From contig MESI01000131.1 in NCBI GenBank assembly GCA_001770935.1, positions 1 through 36,271 on the forward strand: a stretch of DNA of 36,271 bases. Direction: 5' to 3'. The position numbers and the translations under genes are program-made. This DNA is from Burkholderiales bacterium RIFCSPLOWO2_12_FULL_61_40. GTDB taxonomy: Bacteria > Pseudomonadota > Gammaproteobacteria > Burkholderiales > Burkholderiaceae_C. Below the pieces are notes generated by a model that was given only the letters and a program-made list of their open reading frames with translations, had not been told where the DNA came from and ran no database searches. Positions 1 to 8,598 of the stretch are shown in pieces (positions within the stretch are counted from its first letter, which is position 1; each line of letters opens with the position of its first letter).

Positions 1-2
1 CC

Positions 3-545
3 CAAGAAATCCGTGCCGGCAACGTCATCATGCACGGCAAAGACCCCATGGTCGTTCTGAAAACCGAATACAGCCGTGGTGGCCGCAACTCCGCCACCGT
101 GCGCATGAAGCTCAAAAGCTTGATCGCCAACTTCGGCACCGAAGTGGTGTTCAAGGCCGACGACAAGATGGACCAGGTCATTCTGGACAAGAAAGACTGC
201 ACTTACTCCTACTTCGCCGATCCCATGTATGTGTGCATGGACACCGAGTACAACCAGTACGAAGTGGAAGCCGAAAACATGGGTGATTCGCTGAATTACC
301 TCGAAGACGGCATGGCGGTTGAAGTGGTGTTTTACGACGGCAAGGCCATCTCGGTTGAGTTGCCCACCAGCGTGGTGCGCGAAATCACCTGGACCGAACC
401 CGCCGTCAAAGGCGACACCTCCGGCAAGGTGCTCAAGCCCGCCAAAATCGCAACCGGTTTCGACATTGGCGTGCCAATTTTCGTGGCGCAAGGCGACAAG
501 GTTGAAATCGACACCCGCACCGGTGAATACCGCAAACGCGTCTAA
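3..545 (+). CDS. efp: Elongation factor P, 5' end cut off by the window
   Basis: Translation factor that binds between the P and E sites of the ribosome and relieves stalling on polyproline stretches. The frame is open from the first bases of the window (QEIRAGNVIM), so only about four N-terminal residues are missing, and the remainder covers the KOW-like N-domain and two OB domains, ending in the usual GEYRKRV. Counting the missing residues as four, the tip of the first-domain loop (SRGGRN) places arginine at position 32, where E. coli has a modified lysine. Arg32 is the residue rhamnosylated by EarP in many beta- and gammaproteobacteria, so earP is expected nearby, probably just upstream outside this window. 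A strong hairpin terminator follows the stop codon by about 20 bases. Confidence 0.97.
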   Translation, partial: QEIRAGNVIMHGKDPMVVLKTEYSRGGRNSATVRMKLKSLIANFGTEVVFKADDKMDQVILDKKDCTYSYFADPMYVCMDTEYNQYEVEAENMGDSLNYLEDGMAVEVVFYDGKAISVELPTSVVREITWTEPAVKGDTSGKVLKPAKIATGFDIGVPIFVAQGDKVEIDTRTGEYRKRV

Positions 546-562
546 GCACCGTTCGCAGGTAC

Positions 563-590
563 AAAAAAGGCTTCCGCGGAAGCCTTTTTT
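563..590 (+). terminator. Rho-independent terminator of efp
   Basis: Perfect inverted repeat AAAGGCTTCC-GC-GGAAGCCTTT ending in a run of T, 18 bases after the efp stop codon. The A run on the left and T run on the right would let it work in both directions, but no gene on the opposite strand runs into it. Confidence 0.93.
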
Positions 591-672
591 TATGGGATTC
601 AACACGCTGGGCATACGCCTTGAGGCGTTGTTTAAGTCCGTTCATGCCCCAAATTCCGTGTAGGCTATCTGC

Positions 673-828
673 ATGAACCAAGTTCTTGACGATAGTCTGG
701 TGCCCCATGGGCCACCCAATGACCATGCATACACGTCCCAGTTGGCGCTACGCCGGGTCGCGATAGACACCTACCGCGATCTTGCCCTAGATCAAATCGC
801 ACACAATAGCACCCATGAACCCCATTGA
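673..828 (+). pseudogene. Possible N-terminal remnant of a thymidine phosphorylase-like gene
   Basis: A 51-codon frame runs from an ATG at 673 and stops 14 bases inside the start of the LOG-family gene. Its middle (LALRRVAIDTYRD) resembles, from memory, the LRRVxIDTxxE start of proteobacterial thymidine phosphorylase-family proteins, but the following Cys-containing segment of that family is absent. If the resemblance is real this is a truncated 5' stub left by a deletion. There is no clear Shine-Dalgarno sequence. It may equally be a chance frame in the 224-base gap between efp and the next gene; nothing else is recognisable there. Confidence 0.28.
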
Positions 829-1702
829 AAAACGCAGCAAAAAACGCACCGAACAACTGACCGAGCGCCGTCTGGCCGACGCCTGGGCCGAACTTCAAAA
901 CCACGCCGCCCAGGGCAACGCGTTGGAGTCGGATGCCTACCGCCTGGCCTTCGCCGACCCCGAGTTTTTACTGCGGCGCGAGACACGCGGCATTCGCTTC
1001 CAGCTGGAAATGCTCAAACCCGATCTGGACCAGACCGAGCAAGGCATTGAGAACACCATCGTGGTTTTTGGCAGCGCACGATTTCCCTCACCGGAAGAGG
1101 CCCAGGCGGCCCTGGAACTGGCCCAACAGGGCACGGATGCCGATGCACTTGCCACGGCGCAACGGCACATGCGCAACGCCCACTACTACGATCAGGCGCG
1201 CCTGTTTGCGCGGCTTGTGGCCGAATTCAGCGCCCACCGGCGCCCGGAAGAACGCCTTTTCATTACCACCGGAGGCGGCCCCGGCATCATGGAAGCCGCC
1301 AACCGCGGTGCGCACGAGATGGGTGCCTTGAGCGTAGGACTGAACATTGCACTGCCCCATGAGCAAAGCGCCAACCCCTACGTTACGCCCAACCTGAGCT
1401 TCAAGTTCCACTACTTTGCGCTGCGCAAGATGCATTTCATGATGCGTGCCAAAGCCCTGGTAGCCTTTCCGGGCGGATTTGGGACACTGGACGAATTGTT
1501 TGAAGTCATCACCCTGGTGCAAACCCGCAAAGCCAAACCCGTGCCCATTGTGCTTTTTGGCACCGATTACTGGAAACGGCTGGTCAACATGGATGTTCTG
1601 ATCGAAGAAGGCACAATCTCCCCCGAAGACTTGAAACTGTTTTCTTATGTGGACACACCGCAGGAAGCCTGGGAGGCTATCCGTGTGTTTTACGCGCTGT
1701 AG
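815..1702 (+). CDS. LOG-family protein (cytokinin riboside 5'-monophosphate phosphoribohydrolase type)
   Basis: A 295-aa cytoplasmic Rossmann-like protein of the LOG / 'lysine decarboxylase-like' family, whose characterised members hydrolyse nucleoside 5'-monophosphates to free base plus ribose 5-phosphate. The two family signatures are present: GGGPGIMEAANRGA at about 153-166 and PGGFGTLDE at 219-227, carrying the catalytic Arg and Glu. An N-terminal helical extension of about 75 residues places it in the longer proteobacterial subgroup rather than the short (about 190 aa) LOG enzymes. The chosen ATG has no obvious ribosome-binding site, but the extension is well formed from it. Its 3' end overlaps the convergent MFS gene by 26 bases. 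The true substrate cannot be told from sequence. Confidence 0.9.
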   Translation: MNPIEKRSKKRTEQLTERRLADAWAELQNHAAQGNALESDAYRLAFADPEFLLRRETRGIRFQLEMLKPDLDQTEQGIENTIVVFGSARFPSPEEAQAALELAQQGTDADALATAQRHMRNAHYYDQARLFARLVAEFSAHRRPEERLFITTGGGPGIMEAANRGAHEMGALSVGLNIALPHEQSANPYVTPNLSFKFHYFALRKMHFMMRAKALVAFPGGFGTLDELFEVITLVQTRKAKPVPIVLFGTDYWKRLVNMDVLIEEGTISPEDLKLFSYVDTPQEAWEAIRVFYAL

Positions 1703-2864
1703 TCGGCGCACGCACCAGCCATGCGGGGCGCGCCCCCGCAGCGACCACCACGCCAACGAACCAAAATAAGGCAGACACCCCGACCACCGTACCCACACTG
1801 CCGAACAGCATGGGCATCACCACGCTGGAAGCATTGATGGCCATCAACCGAAAGCCCAAAGCCTCGCCGTGGCGTTCGGGTGGAGTGATCTGGTGCAAGG
1901 TGCTCATGATCATGGGCTGCACAGAGCCCAGCGTGATCCCCAGCAGCACCGAACACACGCCCATGGTCAACGGCGTGTGCATGAACGGATAGACCGCAAA
2001 CACCAAGGCGGTGAGCACCATGGCCAAGGACAACACCACATGCTCGCGCAACCGAGACGCAAACGCCGGGATCAACAAACGAACCACGGCCGCGGCAATG
2101 GCAAAGGAGCCCAGAATGGAGCCAATCACCGACGCACCCAAACCGCGCTCATGCCCCAAAACAGGCACGACAAAGGAGTGCACATCCCAGCACGAGGACA
2201 AAAACCAGTTCACCAGCATGAGGCGGCGCATCATGGGCTCGCGCAACAAATGCCACGCCTTGGTGGGTCCAACGCCACTTGGGGCTGCCACCGGAGGCAA
2301 CTCCTTGACCGAACGCACCAGCAGCCAGGTTGCCAAAGGCAACACAGCCATCAGGAAAAAAGCCGCGCGGTAACCGGTGGCGTCACCCGCTACGCTGCCG
2401 GCATGGTCAATCAACAGCCCGGCAGCAAAGGGGCCCACGAAATTGGAAGCCGCCGGCCCAATGGCCAGCCAGCTAAAAACCCGCTTGAGTTCGGTCGAGC
2501 TTCCCGCCGCACGCCCCACATGGCGTTGCAAGGAAATGGAGGCTGCTCCGGTGGCCCCTCCCGTCATCAGGGCGCTGAAGCACAACACCGGAAACACCGG
2601 GAAGGCCACGGCCAGGGCGGCTCCCACAACGGCCGCCACCACGGCCAACCGAACAGGGCGTCTGAGCCCGTGTCGGTCGGCAAACCGCCCTGCGGGCAGG
2701 GCCAAAAAAACCTGGGTGAGCGAAAACAAGGCGAGTAGCACCCCCACCGCCAAGGGGCTGTACCCCTGGTGCAGGGCCAGCAAGGGCGCCGCCAAACGCG
2801 TACCTGCCATGCAGGAGTGCAGGCAAACGTGGCCGGCGATCAAGCGGGTCAGTACCCGTTTCAC
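1677..2864 (-). CDS. MFS transporter
   Basis: A 395-aa inner-membrane protein with about twelve hydrophobic segments. The loop after the second segment reads GRFADRHGLRRP, the major facilitator motif A (GxLaDrxGrkr), which identifies the superfamily. The substrate is unknown; the single-polypeptide two-times-six-helix layout and short termini fit a drug or metabolite exporter. The start is a GTG that overlaps the rmuC stop codon as GTGA, so the gene is probably translated by reinitiation after rmuC. The 3' end overlaps the convergent LOG-family gene by 26 bases. Confidence 0.88.
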   Translation of the reverse strand: MKRVLTRLIAGHVCLHSCMAGTRLAAPLLALHQGYSPLAVGVLLALFSLTQVFLALPAGRFADRHGLRRPVRLAVVAAVVGAALAVAFPVFPVLCFSALMTGGATGAASISLQRHVGRAAGSSTELKRVFSWLAIGPAASNFVGPFAAGLLIDHAGSVAGDATGYRAAFFLMAVLPLATWLLVRSVKELPPVAAPSGVGPTKAWHLLREPMMRRLMLVNWFLSSCWDVHSFVVPVLGHERGLGASVIGSILGSFAIAAAVVRLLIPAFASRLREHVVLSLAMVLTALVFAVYPFMHTPLTMGVCSVLLGITLGSVQPMIMSTLHQITPPERHGEALGFRLMAINASSVVMPMLFGSVGTVVGVSALFWFVGVVVAAGARPAWLVRAPTTARKTHG

Positions 2865-4258
2865 GCGCGGTCTGCCTCCAGGTCGGTATCAAAATCCTTG
2901 TCCGTGGGGATCAATGCCTGCACTTGTCCATCCGGCAGGGCCTCGATTTTTTTCAAAGCCCGGCCCATGGCGCGGCTGCGGGTTTCGGCGCTGTCCAAGG
3001 TTTTCAGCACGGTTTCGGTTTGCGATTTGACCTTGGCCAGCACATCGCCAAACTTGCCGAACTCGGTCTTCACCGCGCCCAGCACTTGCCAGACCTCACT
3101 GGAGCGCCGCTCCAGTGCCAGTGTTCGAAAGCCCATTTGCAGCGAACTGAGCATGGCCAGCAGCGTGGTGGGCCCTGCCAGGGTGATGCGGTGCTCGCGC
3201 TGCAAGGCTTCCATCAGGCCGGGGCGGCGCAGCACCTCGGCATACAGCCCTTCGGTGGGCAAAAACAGAATGGCAAAGTCCGTGGTGTGGGGCGGCTCCA
3301 CGTATTTGTCGGTGATGGACTTGGCTTCCAGGCGAATGCGCACTTCTAACGCCTTGCCCGCAGCCTCTGCCCCTACGGCATCGGCCCGGCCCTGCGCGTC
3401 CAGCAAACGTTCGTAATCGTCATTGGGAAACTTGGCGTCAATCGGCAGCCACAGCGGTTTGCCGTGTTCGGATTTTCCGGGCAGCTTGACCGCAAAATCG
3501 ACCACGTTTTTACTGCCGGGCCGCGTGGCCACCTGCATCGCATACTGGTCGGGAACCAGCACCTGCTCCAGCAGCGAAGCCAGCTGCGCTTCACCAAAGA
3601 TGCCGCGGGTCTTCACGTTGGTCAGCAAGTGCTTGAGGTCACCCACGCCCTGGGCCAGGGTCTGCATTTCGCCCAGGCCTTTGTGCACCTGTTCCAAACG
3701 GTCGGCCACCTGTTTGAAGCTTTCACCCAAACGGGTTTGCAAGGTGGACTGCAATTTTTCATCCACCGTGGCGCGCATTTCGTCCAGCTTGGTGGCATTG
3801 GTGGCTTGTAATTGGGCGAGTTGTTTTTCCAGCGTTTCCCGCACTTCCGCCATGCGCCGCGCATTGGATTCGCTCAAACCGGAGAGTTGGGAGTGAAGGG
3901 TGTCGGACAGCGTCTTTTGCAAAAGAGAGAGCTGCTGGCCAAAGGCGTCCATCTGGGTATTTTGGGTGCGTGTGGCTTGCGCCCCCTGCTGCACCAAAGA
4001 CTGCTGAAAAGTGGCCAGGGTTTGCGTCTGCTCCTGGCGCCCGCTGCGTGAAGACTCGTTGATCTCGCGGCGCAGTTCACGCTCCAGCCGTTCCAGGCGT
4101 TCTGCATGGCTTCGCGCCCCTGCCTGGAAGGCCGCCACCAGTGCCGCACCACTTTTTTCCGCTGCTTGCGCAGCGGCTGGATCTGAGCGGCGCAACAGCA
4201 AGCACGCCAGCCCCGCCACATTGACAACACACAGGGCCAAGACCAACCACACAACCAT
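2861..4258 (-). CDS. rmuC: DNA recombination protein RmuC
   Basis: About 465 aa. RmuC proteins limit DNA inversions at short inverted repeats and carry a predicted PD-(D/E)xK-type nuclease fold. The N-terminus is one membrane-spanning helix followed by basic LLRR; then a long coiled coil rich in Glu, Gln and Arg to about residue 210; then the conserved domain with RGIFGEAQLASLLEQ and the nuclease-like VVDFAVKLPG...LPIDAKFP motif. I used the ATG at 4258; a TTG three codons upstream (4267) is in frame. The MFS gene follows with a 4-base overlap, so the two form an operon. Confidence 0.93.
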   Translation of the reverse strand: MVVWLVLALCVVNVAGLACLLLRRSDPAAAQAAEKSGAALVAAFQAGARSHAERLERLERELRREINESSRSGRQEQTQTLATFQQSLVQQGAQATRTQNTQMDAFGQQLSLLQKTLSDTLHSQLSGLSESNARRMAEVRETLEKQLAQLQATNATKLDEMRATVDEKLQSTLQTRLGESFKQVADRLEQVHKGLGEMQTLAQGVGDLKHLLTNVKTRGIFGEAQLASLLEQVLVPDQYAMQVATRPGSKNVVDFAVKLPGKSEHGKPLWLPIDAKFPNDDYERLLDAQGRADAVGAEAAGKALEVRIRLEAKSITDKYVEPPHTTDFAILFLPTEGLYAEVLRRPGLMEALQREHRITLAGPTTLLAMLSSLQMGFRTLALERRSSEVWQVLGAVKTEFGKFGDVLAKVKSQTETVLKTLDSAETRSRAMGRALKKIEALPDGQVQALIPTDKDFDTDLEADRA

Positions 4259-4353
4259 ATTATTCAAACCAGAGTCCCAAAGACCCTATTGTTGTGCAAA
4301 AAGCCACCGGCCCTGATTTAAGAACGAAATATGCCGCAAGCCCCCGCCAAACC

Positions 4354-4382
4354 TGCGCAAACAGCTACTTAATTGATAGCAA
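4354..4382. repeat. 29-nt dispersed repeat, copy 1
   Basis: TGCGCAAACAGCTA then a 9-nt spacer then ATAGCAA-type end. Copies of the same length lie at 14714-14742 and 26120-26148. The core is an imperfect palindrome, GCTA...TAGC. This copy overlaps the 3' end of the receiver-domain gene and supplies its last codons and stop (AVAIN-stop, read on the minus strand). Confidence 0.85.
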
Positions 4383-4806
4383 CAGCTTTGGGGAAATTCG
4401 CCATCATTTGCGACAGGGCGTGAAGGCGCAAGGGTTTGGTCAGGGCGCCCAGTATTTTGATACCGTCCGCCCGTGCCACATCTTGCACAATGTTCAGCAT
4501 TTCAGCATGTGCGCCACTCACCAGGATGACCGCACCGGCATAGCGCCGCTTGGCCAGCTGCTCAAGAAACTCAATACCGTCCATGTCGGGCATGTACACA
4601 TCGCAAATCAGATAGTCCGGCGGGCCCTGCAATTGACCCAGGATCTGCAATCCCTCACGTCCGCCACCCGCCACCTGCACGTCATGGACGCCAAGCTGCC
4701 CCAGCATCTCCGTCAAAATTTCTTGGCTGAACTCATCGTCGTCCACCACCACTACGGAATGCGATACACCCTGTAGTAGCCCGTCTGCTGGCACTGTGTT
4801 GTGCAT
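4369..4806 (-). CDS. Stand-alone receiver (REC) response regulator
   Basis: A 145-aa single-domain response regulator with no output domain. The acidic pocket is D22-D24, the phospho-acceptor is D69 in CDVYMPDMDG, the switch Ser is S97 and the conserved Lys is K124 (ALTKP). The ATG at 4806 was chosen over a longer in-frame start at 4905 because AGGGGGA lies six bases upstream and the extension lacks similarity. It lies about 100 bases downstream of the hybrid histidine kinase on the same strand, so it is probably a phosphotransfer target of the kinase's Hpt domain. The C-terminus AVAIN and the stop codon come from a dispersed repeat, so the tail is recently acquired. Confidence 0.88.
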   Translation of the reverse strand: MHNTVPADGLLQGVSHSVVVVDDDEFSQEILTEMLGQLGVHDVQVAGGGREGLQILGQLQGPPDYLICDVYMPDMDGIEFLEQLAKRRYAGAVILVSGAHAEMLNIVQDVARADGIKILGALTKPLRLHALSQMMANFPKAVAIN

Positions 4807-4908
4807 GAAGTCCCCCTGAATTGCTTTGCCCCCATCCGAATGGGTGGCCGATTGTTCCACGCCAACCCGATGGCGCCTATCCCCCAAACGGGTGAGTTTA
4901 GGCACTAC

Positions 4909-7542
4909 TCACTCCAAAACATTGTCCAATCCCAAGTGCGCCTTGATTTGGGTGTCCACTTCGGAAAAAGCCACCCTTAAGCGCGCAACCATGGCACCAC
5001 AGGCCTGCTCGTCGCCCGCGCGGCCCGCTTTTTCCAGGTCCGAGCACAGAGCCCCCAGCCACAGCGCGCCCACGGTCAGGGAGCCTGATTTCAGTTTATG
5101 CGCCAATTCGGCAAGCGCAGCCGTTTCCCGGGCCGACAGAGACGCTTCAATGGCGCCTAGCTGCCGGGCCGCATTGGTCAGGTATTTGAGCAACAGACGG
5201 CGCTGTGTGGCGGGCTGGTCGCCCACCATTTCGGAAATCGCCGTCGCATCCCACACCGGCAAGGTCTCGGGAGTTGCGGCCTGCGCAGCATCACAAGCAA
5301 CGCCCACCCAGGCTTGGGCGCTTACCTGCTCCAATGGCGGCAACCACCTTGCCAGCAATTTCGCCAGTTCTGTCAGCCGCAGAGGTTTGGACAGGTAGTC
5401 GTCCATACCGCCATCCCGGCAGCGCTGCGCTTCGCCTTGCATGGCGCTGGCGGTGACCGCAATGATCGGAAGGTGCGCACCCTGGATTTCTTCGCGCCGA
5501 ATGGCTTTGGTCAGCTCAAAACCATCCATATGGGGCATGTGGCAATCGGTCAGCAGGAGGGCAAAGCGACCACTGCGCCACAGTTCCAGCGCCATCACGC
5601 CATCGTGGGCGACTTCGGCAGCGTAGCCCAACATGCCCAGTTGCTCCAGCATCACCTCCCTGTTGGTTTCATTGTCTTCCGCCAGCAAAATCAGACGCTC
5701 TACTTCTCCGACCGGTGCCACGTAAGGGGTAGCCGCAACCGGTGGGAGCCGCAACGTGACGGGTTCGTCCAATTGGCGGGAGGCGGGCATCTCACCGGGG
5801 GGGGCGGCACGCGCCGGCAACTCAACCGTAAATTCCGACCCTTGCCCTGGCACGCTGCGCGCGTGGATGGTACCGCCCATCAGCACCACCAGCCGCTGAC
5901 TGATGCTCAAACCCAGACCCGTTCCACCAAAGCGGCGTGCGGTGCTTTCGTCCCCCTGGGTGAATGGGCTGAACAGCTTGGAAATCACCTCTTCTTCCAT
6001 GCCCACACCGTTGTCAACCACACGCAGCTTGACTGCAGGCTGGCCATTCGCAAGCACACTGGGCTCTATGTACAACACCACACGGCCACGACGGCTGCCG
6101 CCCGAAGAGGTGAATTTCACCGCATTGCCAATCAGGTTGAGCAACACTTGGCGCAACCGCAGGGGGTCCGAATAAATCCAGCTCGGAAGTTCGGGGGACA
6201 CTTCCACCACCAGGTCAATCGACTTGGCATGTGCCGTCGTCAGCATCAATTGCACCACACCACGCGCCACGTCGCTCAACTGGGTGGGGAGGCTTTCTAC
6301 CGCCAGCTTGCCCGCCTCCACTTTGGAATAATCCAGTATGTCGTTGAGAATTTGCAACAAAGCCAGTGACGAATCCTGAATGGTGTTAATCATCCGTTGC
6401 TGAGCCTCATCGAGCGGTGTTTGCTTGAGCACATCCACCATGCCAATGACGCCGTTCATGGGCGTGCGGATTTCATGGCTCATATTGGCCAAAAACTCCG
6501 ACTTGGCGATGCTGGCGGCGTTGGCCGCTTCTTGCGCCGCACGGCGTTCGGTGATGTCGGTGCACACCGCCACGTACTCGCGCGGCGTGCCGTCCTCGTT
6601 CATCAGCGCTGCAATGGTGGATGCCAACCAGAACAAATGGCCGTCCTTGGCCCGGTTGCACACCTCCCCACGCCATATCTCCCCGCGGGTAATGGCCTCA
6701 AACATTCCTTTAAAGAACGCGGCGGGGTGGTAACCAGAGTCCAACAAGCGGGGGTTTTTGCCGATAAATTCAGCCGCCGTGTAGCCACTGACCTCCACGA
6801 ATTTATCGTTGCCATACAGGATAGACCCGCTCAGGTCCGTCGTCATGACGATGGCATGCTGGTCAATCACATATTTTTGCCGTTTCAATTCGGCCAGTGC
6901 CATGCTCACCTGCGCGGTACTCTGCTCCCGCTCTTCCAGGAGCAATTTTTGGGTCACATTGATGCGGCGGTTGACATCCAGCAAGTTTCTCTTGAACAAG
7001 ATGGCCATACGGTAGGCCACGATGAAACCAGCCGTCAGCACCACCCATTGCGCAGAGGGAACCGTGGGCGATGCACTTACAAAACGGCCGCTGATCTGGG
7101 CCCAGGTAATCCATCCGCTGGCCGCCACCGAGGCCACCAACAACACAGTCCCGGCGGTTTCACCCAGCACCAGCACGCAATAAATCAGCGGAATGCCCGC
7201 CAGGGATGCCTGTGCAATACTGATCGATCCAAATCGGAGCATCGACAAAAAGATGCCTGCAAACAGGAGAAAAAGCACTGCCATGGAGGTGCTGCGCACC
7301 CAGCCGCGAATCAAAAACACCTGCAAGGCGGCCATACACCCGAGCGCAACGCCCGTGGTGATCAGGTTTTCAAGATCAGAAAACAGGCCAAAACCCGCCG
7401 CAATCGCCAGCGCCACGCCACATGCCAAAAATATGCTGGCGTTAAACCCCCGGGCAACCGCCAGCACACCGTCCCGGTCGGAATCGGTAATTGCACCAGA
7501 CTGGTCTGGAATCAATGGGAAAAATGTTTTCCAGCTTCGCAT
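4909..7542 (-). CDS. Membrane hybrid sensor histidine kinase (PAS-HisKA-HATPase-REC-Hpt)
   Basis: An 877-aa inner-membrane tripartite sensor kinase of the BarA/ArcB layout. Residues 30-185 hold about six hydrophobic helices; a coiled coil (195-222) leads into a PAS domain (about 224-335) ending in the typical TDITERR. The HisKA box SEFLANMSHEIRTPMNG has the phospho-His at 356; the ATPase has the N box (LIGNAVKF), the G1 box DNGVG and GTGLGLS at 540-546. The receiver has acidic E622-D623 and phospho-acceptor D666 in TDCHMPHMDG, and a C-terminal Hpt carries H815 in AHKLKSG. All phosphorelay residues are intact. The start has AGGAG eight bases upstream. A PAS domain after a membrane module suggests redox or small-ligand sensing, but the signal is unknown. 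The downstream receiver protein is a likely partner. Confidence 0.95.
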   Translation of the reverse strand: MRSWKTFFPLIPDQSGAITDSDRDGVLAVARGFNASIFLACGVALAIAAGFGLFSDLENLITTGVALGCMAALQVFLIRGWVRSTSMAVLFLLFAGIFLSMLRFGSISIAQASLAGIPLIYCVLVLGETAGTVLLVASVAASGWITWAQISGRFVSASPTVPSAQWVVLTAGFIVAYRMAILFKRNLLDVNRRINVTQKLLLEEREQSTAQVSMALAELKRQKYVIDQHAIVMTTDLSGSILYGNDKFVEVSGYTAAEFIGKNPRLLDSGYHPAAFFKGMFEAITRGEIWRGEVCNRAKDGHLFWLASTIAALMNEDGTPREYVAVCTDITERRAAQEAANAASIAKSEFLANMSHEIRTPMNGVIGMVDVLKQTPLDEAQQRMINTIQDSSLALLQILNDILDYSKVEAGKLAVESLPTQLSDVARGVVQLMLTTAHAKSIDLVVEVSPELPSWIYSDPLRLRQVLLNLIGNAVKFTSSGGSRRGRVVLYIEPSVLANGQPAVKLRVVDNGVGMEEEVISKLFSPFTQGDESTARRFGGTGLGLSISQRLVVLMGGTIHARSVPGQGSEFTVELPARAAPPGEMPASRQLDEPVTLRLPPVAATPYVAPVGEVERLILLAEDNETNREVMLEQLGMLGYAAEVAHDGVMALELWRSGRFALLLTDCHMPHMDGFELTKAIRREEIQGAHLPIIAVTASAMQGEAQRCRDGGMDDYLSKPLRLTELAKLLARWLPPLEQVSAQAWVGVACDAAQAATPETLPVWDATAISEMVGDQPATQRRLLLKYLTNAARQLGAIEASLSARETAALAELAHKLKSGSLTVGALWLGALCSDLEKAGRAGDEQACGAMVARLRVAFSEVDTQIKAHLGLDNVLE

Positions 7543-7602
7543 TGCAGCTCCTGCATCGGGCGGCCGTCAAACCAGGCCCTCCACCGACAAATGCCCTCGA
7601 AC

Positions 7603-8598
7603 TCAGTCTTGACTGACCGACAGTGGGTTCAACGCGGTCAGCGCCTGACCATGAATCAGATAGCCAATCAGATTATCGGCTGCCAAATGGGCCATTGCCA
7701 ACCGTGTTCCCAAGGTAGCACTGGCAATATGGGGGGTAAGCACCACATTAGGCACCGTCATCAAATCGGGATGCACGTGGGGTTCCCCTTCAAACACATC
7801 CAACCCTGCGGCGGCAATCGTTTTGTTGCGCAGGGCTGCGGCCAATGCAGCGTCATCCACGATGCCACCGCGTGCAATGTTGATCAGGGTGGCCGTTGGC
7901 TTCATCTGCGCCAGCTCGGCGGCGCTGATCGTATGGTGGGTCTGTGCGGAATACGGCAGGACCAGCACCAAGTGGTCCGCCGTTTGCAGCAACTCGTCTT
8001 TGCCCACAAAAGCGGCCTTGCAATCCGCCTCGGTGGCGGCGTCCAGCCGGGAGCGATTGTGGTAAATCACCTTCATGCCAAAGCCCAGTGCACCGCGCCT
8101 TGCAATGCCCTGCCCGATGCGCCCCATGCCCAAAATAGCCAGCGTGGAGCCATGAATCTCCGAACCGGCAAACATGTCGTAGCTCCAACGCGTCCAGTGG
8201 CCGCCCCGCAAAAAATGCTCTGCTTCGGCGATACGCCGCGCCGTGGCCATGAGCAGCGCAAAACCAAAATCCGCCGTGGTTTCGGTCAACACATCGGGCG
8301 CATTGGTTCCCAGCACACCGGCCGCGGTCATGGCAGCCAGGTCAAAATTGTTGTAGCCCACCGTCATGTTGGCGCAGATCTTCAACGACGGGCACGCCGC
8401 CAGCACGGCGGCGTCGATACGCTCGGCCCCCATGGTGAACACGCCTTGCTTGCCCTGGAGTTTGGCCTGCAGTTGTTCCGGGGTCCACAGCGCATCCGCC
8501 TGGTTGGATTCCACATCAAAATGCTGCGCCAGCTTGGCGAGCACCTCCGGGAAGATGGCCCTAACCACCAGAATGGCGGGTTTGGTGGAAATGGCCAT
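7603..8598 (-). CDS. D-isomer-specific 2-hydroxyacid dehydrogenase (glyoxylate/2-ketogluconate reductase type)
   Basis: A 331-aa NAD(P)H-dependent cytoplasmic enzyme reducing a 2-keto acid. The nucleotide-binding loop is GMGRIGQG at 157-164, followed by a basic patch (NRSR) that fits NADPH use. The catalytic triad is R243 (NIARGG), E272 (FEGEP) and H290 (LTPH). The overall pattern (NMTVGYNNFDL, GTNAPDVLTETTADFGFALL) is closest to the GhrB/2-ketogluconate reductase group. The start at 8598 overlaps the stop of the upstream nitroreductase gene as TGATG and has an AAGGGCGAG ribosome site, so it was preferred to an in-frame ATG at 8622. It is the last gene of a translationally coupled three-gene set. 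Confidence 0.92.
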   Translation of the reverse strand: MAISTKPAILVVRAIFPEVLAKLAQHFDVESNQADALWTPEQLQAKLQGKQGVFTMGAERIDAAVLAACPSLKICANMTVGYNNFDLAAMTAAGVLGTNAPDVLTETTADFGFALLMATARRIAEAEHFLRGGHWTRWSYDMFAGSEIHGSTLAILGMGRIGQGIARRGALGFGMKVIYHNRSRLDAATEADCKAAFVGKDELLQTADHLVLVLPYSAQTHHTISAAELAQMKPTATLINIARGGIVDDAALAAALRNKTIAAAGLDVFEGEPHVHPDLMTVPNVVLTPHIASATLGTRLAMAHLAADNLIGYLIHGQALTALNPLSVSQD

